A DNA stretch of 64,000 bases from Aeropyrum sp. (GTDB lineage Archaea; Thermoproteota; Thermoprotei_A; Sulfolobales; Acidilobaceae). Both the position numbers and the translations under genes were made by a program. The stretch lies in contig WAKF01000073.1 in NCBI GenBank assembly GCA_015523465.1, positions 26,423 through 90,422 on the forward strand, in the 5' to 3' direction. Positions 56,947 to 64,000 of this stretch are shown piece by piece; within the stretch, counting starts at the first letter, position 1, and each line of letters starts with the position of its first letter. The notes beneath the pieces were generated by a model. It was given only the letters and a program-made list of their open reading frames with translations. It was not told the DNA's origin and did no database searches.

Positions 56947-57768
56947 ATGGTGGTAAGAGGGGTGGCTGGGCTCTTCTCCCCCGCGAGTGAGGCCGACGTG
57001 AGCGAGGCGATAATAGATGGGTTCTACTCTGCCCTGAGGGAGAGGGTTAGGAGCGACGTGATAGTAGTTGGCGCTGGGCCTTCAGGCCTCGCGGCTGCCT
57101 GGAGGCTCGCAGAGCAGGGAGTTAAGGTTACTGTTGTGGAGCAGAACAACTACCTTGGAGGCGGTCTATGGCTTGGAGGCTACTTCATGAACTATGTTAC
57201 AGTGAGGGCTCCCGCCGACAGGATCCTCGGAGAGCTTGGTGTGCCCTACGAGGAGGTTAAGCCGGGGCTCTTCAGGGCTTACGGCCCTCTAGTGGCTGCT
57301 AAGCTCATAGCGAGGGCTCTCGAGGCTGGAGCCTGGGTTCTTAACCTTACCGCCATTGAGGATGTGATCGTCGAGGATGGGAGGGTTGCTGGGGTCGTGG
57401 TTAACTGGAGCCCTGTTAGGGGGCTGCCTAGGCAGATAACCTGTGTAGACCCTATAGGCCTGAGAGCTAAGGTCGTCATAGATGCTAGCGGTCACGACGC
57501 TGTAGTTGCTAGGAAGCTTGCTGAGAGGGGGCTTCTAAAGGCTAAGGTCCTGGGCCCCATGAATGTGTCTAGGAGTGAGGACCTGGTAGTAGAGAATACT
57601 AAGGAAGTCTATCCGGGACTAGTGGTGGCTGGAATAGCGGTGGCGGAGGTCCTAGGCTTACCGAGGATGGGCCCGACATTCGGCGCCATGCTACTCTCCG
57701 GAGAGAAGGCTGCCAAGGAAGCTGCTAGGATACTCGGTGAGCTGGAGGTCCCAGCAAGGGCTGCTTGA
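56947..57768 (+). CDS. Thi4-family thiazole synthase (Cys type)
   Basis: VIVVGAGPSGLAAAWRLAEQGVKVTVVEQNNYLGGGLWLGG; QITCVDPIGLRAKVVIDASGHDAVVA; DLVVENTKEVYPGLVVAGIAVAEVLGLPRMGPTFGAMLLSGEKAA. Confidence 0.9.
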   Translation: MVVRGVAGLFSPASEADVSEAIIDGFYSALRERVRSDVIVVGAGPSGLAAAWRLAEQGVKVTVVEQNNYLGGGLWLGGYFMNYVTVRAPADRILGELGVPYEEVKPGLFRAYGPLVAAKLIARALEAGAWVLNLTAIEDVIVEDGRVAGVVVNWSPVRGLPRQITCVDPIGLRAKVVIDASGHDAVVARKLAERGLLKAKVLGPMNVSRSEDLVVENTKEVYPGLVVAGIAVAEVLGLPRMGPTFGAMLLSGEKAAKEAARILGELEVPARAA

Positions 57769-57821
57769 ATACTGTCAAACACTTTTTTAGAGTGAAAGTC
57801 TTCAGCCCTGTTTAGACCTTA

Positions 57822-58994
57822 TTGGTGTCCTGCTCCTTGGCTCCTAAGCGGGTACTCGTTATAGGCTCTGGTCCTGGAGGTCTAGCTTTTGTGAGAGAAG
57901 CTTTAAGGGTCCTGCCTAAGGATGGCGTCGAGATTACTGTCGTGGAAGCTTCGAGGCGGGTCGTGTTCAAGCCTATATTAACCTATGTAGCTACAGGCTT
58001 CAGGGATCCAGAGGATGTTTACGTTAGTGTAGAGGGGCTTGAGAAGCTCGGGGTCAAGGCTATATTCGACGAGGCCGTTAAGGTAGATGCGGGTGAGAGG
58101 AAGGTCCTGCTCAGGGGAGGAAGTGAAATTAGCTACGACTACCTTGTAGTTGCTGCTGGTGGCGAGCCTAACGAAGCAGCTATCCCGGGCTTAGCAGAAG
58201 CAAACATTAACCCTTGGACTGTTGAGGGCGCAGTAAAGCTCCGAGAGGCTCTCAAAGGCCTCGGCGATGGATCTAGAGTGGTTGTAGGCGCCCTAAGACC
58301 TCCTTATCCTTGCCCCCCTGCTCCCTTCGAGCTAGCAGGCTTAGTAGTGAGAGTGGGGGAGAGGCTGGGGAGGAAGTTTAATGTCACTGCAGTCTTCTTC
58401 GAGAAGCCGCCGCTAAGGGCTTTAGGAGAGGAGGTTTACACGAGGGTCTTGAAGCTGCTAGAGTCTTCGGGAATAGAGTTCATCGGGGGCATTGAGGCTA
58501 CTGAGGTAGACCCTCAGGGGAAGGTCCTACGCTACAAGGGCGGTGAGGTGTCCTTTGACCTCCTAGCTGTAGTTCCTCCCTTCAAGCCTCCAAGGCTTCT
58601 TCGAGACTCAGGGCTAGCCCCCGAGTCTGGATGGCCTGCAGTAGACCCCTACAAAGGCTTTAGACATGCAAAGTACGATGACATATTCCTGATAGGCGAC
58701 TCTTCTATAGCAGTGTTTAGAGCGCCGATGTCAGGCTTCCTTGCCAGCCACATGGCTCAAGCAGCTACAGCCGCTATAGCCAGGGACCTGGGTGTTGAGG
58801 TCGAGCCGCCTAAGAGAGCCTATGCAACGTGCTTCGTGGATCACATAGTAGACGGGGCTGCCATATTCTGTGACTTCACGGGTGTCATATACGGAGAGGG
58901 CAAGCCCCACTGCCACGTAGTAGCTGAAGGCCCCTTAACCGGGGCTTATAAGAAGGCCTACGAGGACTATTGGAAAGGCAACGTGGCCCCATAA
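57822..58994 (+). CDS. FAD-dependent oxidoreductase, sulfide:quinone reductase-like
   Basis: VLVIGSGPGGLAFVREAL; LPKDGVEITVVEASRRVVFKPILTYVATG; DDIFLIGDSS. Confidence 0.82.
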   Translation: MVSCSLAPKRVLVIGSGPGGLAFVREALRVLPKDGVEITVVEASRRVVFKPILTYVATGFRDPEDVYVSVEGLEKLGVKAIFDEAVKVDAGERKVLLRGGSEISYDYLVVAAGGEPNEAAIPGLAEANINPWTVEGAVKLREALKGLGDGSRVVVGALRPPYPCPPAPFELAGLVVRVGERLGRKFNVTAVFFEKPPLRALGEEVYTRVLKLLESSGIEFIGGIEATEVDPQGKVLRYKGGEVSFDLLAVVPPFKPPRLLRDSGLAPESGWPAVDPYKGFRHAKYDDIFLIGDSSIAVFRAPMSGFLASHMAQAATAAIARDLGVEVEPPKRAYATCFVDHIVDGAAIFCDFTGVIYGEGKPHCHVVAEGPLTGAYKKAYEDYWKGNVAP

Positions 58995-59091
58995 ACTCTA
59001 GCATTCTCCATGCTCTCTCCTCCTTCCCCTGAGTTTTTAAAGGCTACTAGCTAAAAGGTATTACCACTAATCCTTATATTGGAGCCGGGCG

Positions 59092-60342
59092 ATGAGCGAG
59101 AGGGTAACAGCGGTTTTACGGAGGCTGGCAGAACTGCTAGGGTCTACAGGTAGGACTACTGGTATAGGCCGTAGCGTGCTCCGTCTTCAAGACCTTCTCG
59201 AGGCTAGGCTAAGCATTGAAGACGCTGGCATGGCGTTAGCAGAGGTCCTAGAGGGGCAAGCTAGGCTACTTATGCCATTAGAAGCTGGGAGAGCTCATAG
59301 GGTTAGAGAGCCAAGCTTCACATTAGCGGGATTAGACAGTAGCAGTAGGCACCTAGAGACGCCCCCTGCGGACATCGTAGTAGGCACAGTGTCAGCTACC
59401 TTCTGGAGGGGTTTGGGTTTTGATTGGCCCAGCCTTGGGGGAGGCAGATTATGGTTGCGTGGTCTGCCATACATTTATATATTACCTAACGATCCAGACC
59501 TTGCCGGAAGGCTGGAGGTAAACTTCGCCACAACAGTAAACCCTGCAGGGAGGCCCTTCGACCCCGATTATAGTGTTCACCAAGCTCTAGACGAGATGAG
59601 GGTCTCCCTGGAGAACTGGGCTTTGAAGACCCTCGCAGGGGAGGACCTACGCCCTCATGCACTACTGCTAGATGGCCCGGTATTCCTCGTAGCGAGAGCC
59701 GTATTTGACCAGGTGGCTGTAAAGTACCGTGATAGCTGGAGAGCCCTCTTACAGGATAGGCTTGATAGCGTGAGGCTCCTAGAGGATAAGGGAGTTGCTG
59801 TTGTGGGCGTTGTTAAGAGGGTTGAGAGGAGCCGTCTCCTTTCCGTTGCGGCGGGCATAGAGGCTTTACTCTCTAGGTGCGGCCTGAGGGTGGGAGCTAT
59901 CGGCGACCGTGCCCTCATAGACGCGGCCCTCAGGCTGGGATGCTTCAAGTGGAGGCCCGGATCGATACTCCGCTCTCCAAAGCTGCGTGTGAGGCTTGGT
60001 GAGGGGCTGGAGAAGATTGTTGAGTACGTTGTAGTCCCGCTGGGAGGCTTCAATCTCTCGCCTGCTACCGCTAGGGTGTATAGGCTCGAGTACACGCAAC
60101 GCACGCTATCGATACTGAAGAGCCGGGGTTTAGAGCCGGTCCACGTGTTCCTGGCTGATAGCGTTGCGAGGGACTCGCTGGAGCCCGTCACGATAGCATC
60201 TAGTGACCGTAGGTCCTCGAGCATAACCCGGGCGCTTAGGAGGATGCTAGCCTCAACCCTCAGAGCCTGGGGAGTGCCTATCTCATACTCCAGCATGGTG
60301 GAGGTGGCTGAAGATTGGAGGGAGGCCTTGGCAGGTTCGTAG
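59092..60342 (+). CDS. nurA: NurA 5'-3' nuclease
   Basis: FTLAGLDSSSRHLETPPADIVVGTVSATFW; overlaps the herA start. Confidence 0.82.
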   Translation: MSERVTAVLRRLAELLGSTGRTTGIGRSVLRLQDLLEARLSIEDAGMALAEVLEGQARLLMPLEAGRAHRVREPSFTLAGLDSSSRHLETPPADIVVGTVSATFWRGLGFDWPSLGGGRLWLRGLPYIYILPNDPDLAGRLEVNFATTVNPAGRPFDPDYSVHQALDEMRVSLENWALKTLAGEDLRPHALLLDGPVFLVARAVFDQVAVKYRDSWRALLQDRLDSVRLLEDKGVAVVGVVKRVERSRLLSVAAGIEALLSRCGLRVGAIGDRALIDAALRLGCFKWRPGSILRSPKLRVRLGEGLEKIVEYVVVPLGGFNLSPATARVYRLEYTQRTLSILKSRGLEPVHVFLADSVARDSLEPVTIASSDRRSSSITRALRRMLASTLRAWGVPISYSSMVEVAEDWREALAGS

Positions 60343-62465
60343 CTGAAAGAGAAGGTAAGGTAGACTTAGCCTCTAGGCTTAGGAGGGCTTATGAGGTAGC
60401 CTCCAGCCTTGGAAGACTTGTTGGGAGGGTTACCAGGTACGGGGAGGTATCCACGACTTTCTCTCCGGAGGTTGAGGTGGAGGTCCACCCAGCCATCTAC
60501 TACTCTATGGGGGGCCTCAGGGTAGGTGACTATCTCGCGGTAGTCGATCCTAAGACAATGAGGATAGCGTTGGGGGTAGTAGTGGAGGTTAGGAGGGCGG
60601 ACGAGCTAGCCGAGTCTGGTGTTGGGAGGCCAATAAGCCCCTACAATGGCGTTAAGAGTCTAGACCCCGACGCCTTGATGACTACTCCCAGGCTCAGGCT
60701 GAAACTACTAGTTGAGGGGGACGCTGAGGGGCGTGAGCCGCCTGTTCCAGCGTCACTAAGCATAGACCCCCAGAGCCCCGTATTCGACCCACGACCAGAC
60801 GTGGTTGAAAGGCTCCTATCCCTGGGCGGCGGGGGGGTCACTGTTGGGGCTCTAGCCACGCCGGCGGGCCTGGTAAAGGGTGGATCGATAGCTGTGAGAC
60901 TCCCATATAAGAGCCTGCTCCAGCACATACTAGTGATAGGTACTACTGGAAGCGGTAAGACGACGCTGCTCAAGAACACGATAGCAGCCCTAACCAGCTC
61001 GCCCGGCCTCGAGGGCAGGACCGTCATTCCAGTCTCGCTAGACATGAACGAGGACTTCATCCAGTTACCCCTCCCAGGCCCTCCAGGCGATGAGATTGCT
61101 GAGAGGGTTTACAGGGGAGTAGGACCTCCCGAAAGGGTTGTCATAGTCCTCCCCGTGACTGTGGACTTGGTGGACGAGGCGTATACCCATATAGTGGAGT
61201 CTGGGGGTAGGACCTCCGAGGCCGCCATTATAGAGTGGATCGTGGAAGAGTACTCAAGGAGCGTCATAGAGCCCCTAACCCGGAGGGAGGTTAAGTGGAA
61301 GTGTGTTGAGAGAGGCGGAGGGCTAGTGGTCTGCCAGGCGTCTGAAGCCCCCTACACGATCATACCCTACACGATCAACACTATAGACCCCCAGGGTATG
61401 AGGGGCGACTCCCTTGCAGGCCTCATGCCCGGGATAACCAGGCTAGCCCAGGACCTACTGAAAAGACTTAGGGAGCACTACCGGAGGGCCCGGGGACTCT
61501 ACCCCCCCATCCAGGTCCTCCTAGCAGCCGCAGCCCTCTACCTGGAATACTATGCTGTCTCCAGAAGGAGTAGGAGGCAAGGCAGCCTTGAAGAGTTCAT
61601 GGAGGAGGTGGACGATATGATGCAGGACCTGGTAGCCCCCCACATAGCCGGGGACAAGTCTTCAAACCTCTTCGCAGGCCGGAGGGTGGAGCCTCTGGGC
61701 GAGACGCTGGCAGAGGCTACCTTACCCCTGGTTAGGCTCATGGAGAAGGCCAAGCCCCATAAGGGTAGCGTGGAAGCCCTCTACAGGAAGCTCCAGGCCC
61801 TGGCAGAGTCTGGCGTTGTAGATGTAGCCCTCTCACTCCCGGGGATTAAGGGAGGGGTTGTTAAGGTCCTGAGCGAGCCCCCCTGGAGGCTGATAGTGGC
61901 TGAGGCGGCTTCAACACCCAGGCCCTCACCAATAGTCGTGGACCTACATTGGCCTAGCTTTAGGAGTGGGGGTAGCCTTTGGACCCCGAGGCTTATAGCG
62001 TATAGGGTGCTGGAGAGGCTTATAGCCTGGAAGCACGAGGAGTGGGCCTCCCGAAGGAGGGAGGCGCCCGACCTTCTAGTCATAGTTGACGAGGCACATC
62101 AGTTCTTCCCCCAGGAAAAGGGGTCTAGCGAGGAGGCAGAGGCTAACAGGCAAGTCGCAGCCATGATATCAAGACTAGCGAGGCTAGGGAGGGCCCGGGG
62201 AGTGGGGATAGTATTCAGCACTCACAGCCCGAGCGACCTCCACGACATAATACTGCAGCTAACAAACACGAAGATAGTCTTGAGGACGGAGAGGAGCCAT
62301 GCTGAGAAGGTCGGAGTGCCCTCCGAGCTGAGGGACATGCTGCCATACATGGCTGACAGGTACATGGTTGTGATGAGCCACGTATTCAGGGGAGGCTACG
62401 TGATAGCGGCCACAGCAAGACCGCTAACAATGCACTACGACCTATCAGCACCCTATCAACCCTAA
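60315..62465 (+). CDS. herA: HerA-family helicase/ATPase
   Basis: HILVIGTTGSGKTTLLKNTIAALT, LLVIVDEAHQFFPQE, RGVGIVFSTHSPSDLHDIILQLTNTKIVLRTE. Confidence 0.92.
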   Translation: MEGGLGRFVAEREGKVDLASRLRRAYEVASSLGRLVGRVTRYGEVSTTFSPEVEVEVHPAIYYSMGGLRVGDYLAVVDPKTMRIALGVVVEVRRADELAESGVGRPISPYNGVKSLDPDALMTTPRLRLKLLVEGDAEGREPPVPASLSIDPQSPVFDPRPDVVERLLSLGGGGVTVGALATPAGLVKGGSIAVRLPYKSLLQHILVIGTTGSGKTTLLKNTIAALTSSPGLEGRTVIPVSLDMNEDFIQLPLPGPPGDEIAERVYRGVGPPERVVIVLPVTVDLVDEAYTHIVESGGRTSEAAIIEWIVEEYSRSVIEPLTRREVKWKCVERGGGLVVCQASEAPYTIIPYTINTIDPQGMRGDSLAGLMPGITRLAQDLLKRLREHYRRARGLYPPIQVLLAAAALYLEYYAVSRRSRRQGSLEEFMEEVDDMMQDLVAPHIAGDKSSNLFAGRRVEPLGETLAEATLPLVRLMEKAKPHKGSVEALYRKLQALAESGVVDVALSLPGIKGGVVKVLSEPPWRLIVAEAASTPRPSPIVVDLHWPSFRSGGSLWTPRLIAYRVLERLIAWKHEEWASRRREAPDLLVIVDEAHQFFPQEKGSSEEAEANRQVAAMISRLARLGRARGVGIVFSTHSPSDLHDIILQLTNTKIVLRTERSHAEKVGVPSELRDMLPYMADRYMVVMSHVFRGGYVIAATARPLTMHYDLSAPYQP

Positions 62466-62484
62466 AACGTTGGGAGTAGGATCT

Positions 62485-62905
62485 TTGAGGGGAGAGGCGG
62501 AAAGGTGTCTAAACGAGACGGAATGGGACCTGGAGACCGCTAGGATCCTCCACAGGGAGCGGAGGTACAACGCCGCAGCCTTCTACTCCCACCAGGCTGC
62601 GGAAAAGGCTGTGAAGGCCCTCTTATACAGCCTCAACGAGGCCCCCTTGGGGCCACAGCGTGAGGGTTCTCCTAGATAAGGTATTTCACGATAACCGGTA
62701 GGCCCCCAGACTCCAAGCTGCTAAGCATGGCCCGTGAGCTAGACAGGCACTACATACCTCGAGGCACCCAAACGCCCACCCAGCCGGAACCCCTCACGAG
62801 GCCTACGACGAGAAGGCATCACGGAGAGCTATCGAGGCTGCAGAAGCCATCCTAAATTATGTTAAGGGGGTGCTCAGAGGTGGAGGAGTTAAGGGAGATC
62901 GTTGA
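62485..62905 (+). pseudogene. HEPN-domain protein with multiple frameshifts
   Basis: ERCLNETEWDLETARILHRERRYNAAAFYSHQAAEKAVKALLYSLNEAPL / GHSVRVLLDKVF / DSKLLSMARELDRHYIPR / HPNAHPAGTPHEAYDEKASRRAIEAAEAILNYVKGV in successive frames. Confidence 0.8.
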
Positions 62906-63287
62906 AAAGCTTAGAAGGAGCCTCAACCTAGCGGCTGTGGTGCTCTTCGAATCTAGGGCCCGGGGCGACTACGACCTCCTCGTAATAACCTGGTTCCGGG
63001 AAAGCTACTTAGACAGGATCAAGCTCGTCCTAGACATCCTGGCAGACGTGAAGATACCGGTGGAACCCCACCCCTATACTCCCCAAGAAGCCCTCGAAAT
63101 GCTCAGGAAGGGGAGCCCCACCATAGTTGACGCCCTAGAGGAGGGGATAGTCCTCTATGACTCCGGGTGGCTGAAAGCCCTGAGAGACGAGTTGAAGAGG
63201 ATTAAGAAGAGAGGGCTTAGAAGAAGCAAGACTACAATAATATTGCCACGAAGGGCTGAAGAAGGAGAGGGAAGGACCTCCTCCTAA
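62859..63287 (+). CDS. MNT-type nucleotidyltransferase, degenerate active site
   Basis: AAVVLFESRARGDYDLLVITWFRESYLDRIKLVLDILADVKIPVEPHPYTPQEALEML; GSRARG...SDxDLLVI motif altered/shortened. Confidence 0.75.
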   Translation: MLRGCSEVEELREIVEKLRRSLNLAAVVLFESRARGDYDLLVITWFRESYLDRIKLVLDILADVKIPVEPHPYTPQEALEMLRKGSPTIVDALEEGIVLYDSGWLKALRDELKRIKKRGLRRSKTTIILPRRAEEGEGRTSS

Positions 63288-63325
63288 GACTCACGGGGCC
63301 TTAAGGGCTGGGAGGGTTATAGGAG

Positions 63326-63669
63326 CTATCTACTACTCTGGCTAGCAGCTTCATGCCTCTCTGATGGCTTCCTCTGCGGTTTCTCCCCCAGCACGTTCAT
63401 AGCCGCTGAGAGTCTACCTTCCAAGGCGTATAGTACCGCCTCTGGGTTCAACACGGCCCTCCGGGCTGCGTTCACTAATATAGCCTAGCTCCAGGCTTGA
63501 AGCACTCTATCTTCCTCCACCCAATTATCCTGTAGGTCTCCTCTGAGAGGGGTACGTGGAGGCTTATGAAGTCGGCCCTGGAGAAACCCTCGCATAGGGT
63601 CCACACGGGCTCTATAAGCCGCTTCTTAGCCTTGAAGCCCCAGGGGTGTTCGTAGCCCAGGACTCTCAT
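63326..63669 (-). pseudogene. D-isomer-specific 2-hydroxyacid dehydrogenase fragment with frameshift
   Basis: RVLGYEHPW...ADFISLHVPLSEETYRIIGWRKIECFKPGA then, in another frame, ILVNAARRAVLNPEAVLYALEGRLSAAMNVLGEKPQ. Confidence 0.75.
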
Positions 63670-63709
63670 TGAGTAATGCCTTCCTAGCTTTCTCCGCGAC
63701 CCCCGGGGG

Positions 63710-64000
63710 CTACCTCGCTCTAGCCCTTCCCACGCACCTATAGCCCATCCTAGCGACAGCGCCCCCCAGCGGCACTCCCAGCTCGGCTGAGAAGGGCGGG
63801 CACTTCGCTGCTAGGGCTACCAGGACCTTCCCCGGGGGGATCATGCAGTACTCCATAAGAGCCTCCATGTTAGCAATGCCCTTAGACACCACTAGGTCGA
63901 ACTCCCCTGCGAGCCTTGAGGCGTAGCCTTCGAGGGCCGGGGCTGGGAGGCGGGCCTTCACAGCCAGGACCTCCACCCCCCGAGCGTCTAGGCCTAGGAC
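63710..64000 (-). CDS. DUF89/ARMT1-like C-terminal fragment (continues past window end)
   Basis: FDLVVSKGIANMEALMEYCMIPPGKVLVALAAKCPPFSAELGVPLGG. Confidence 0.6.
   Translation of the reverse strand, partial: VLGLDARGVEVLAVKARLPAPALEGYASRLAGEFDLVVSKGIANMEALMEYCMIPPGKVLVALAAKCPPFSAELGVPLGGAVARMGYRCVGRARAR

Noticed and set aside
56935-59072. Shared 12-mer ATTACCACTAAT upstream of Thi4-B and nurA
   Set aside because: One copy runs into the start codon and only two copies were seen; too weak to call a regulatory site.
1-64000. CRISPR array
   Set aside because: No regularly spaced 24-37 nt direct repeats were seen; the only dense tandem repeat is the coding heptad repeat at 56.4-56.6 kb.

Overview
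This 64 kb window looks like the chromosome of a hyperthermophilic crenarchaeon, possibly Desulfurococcales-like. The taxonomy is inferred from PCNA, family-B polymerase, Spt5/SecE, L1-L10-L12, pelota, NurA-HerA and beta-RFAP synthase, plus heavy TTG/GTG start use. Most genes are recognisable. No CRISPR array, rRNA or convincing tRNA was seen. Main points of interest: (1) the 9-mer GTAGGACCT/AGGTCCTAC occurs at least 22 times (hand count) on both strands, in all codon phases and in intergenic DNA; (2) a ribosomal protein L11 ORF appears to lack its N-terminal domain; (3) a translationally coupled DUF1446(AtuA)-DUF4387-MmgE/PrpD-two-subunit class-I fumarase-like operon; (4) two Thi4 paralogs, one canonical with a candidate catalytic Cys and one that has lost its dinucleotide and active-site motifs, share an 11-bp upstream motif; (5) a TtuA/Ncs6-like protein keeps both Zn-finger modules but has lost the PP-loop; (6) a receptor-like Ser/Thr kinase is divergent from a 1643-aa Thr-stalked surface protein with three ~350-aa repeats; (7) a candidate Rpo13; (8) two strongly structured intergenic elements that may be ncRNAs; (9) several decaying genes (HEPN-MNT, PaREP1-like, 2-hydroxyacid dehydrogenase). 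All family calls are from reading sequence motifs; no database search was run.
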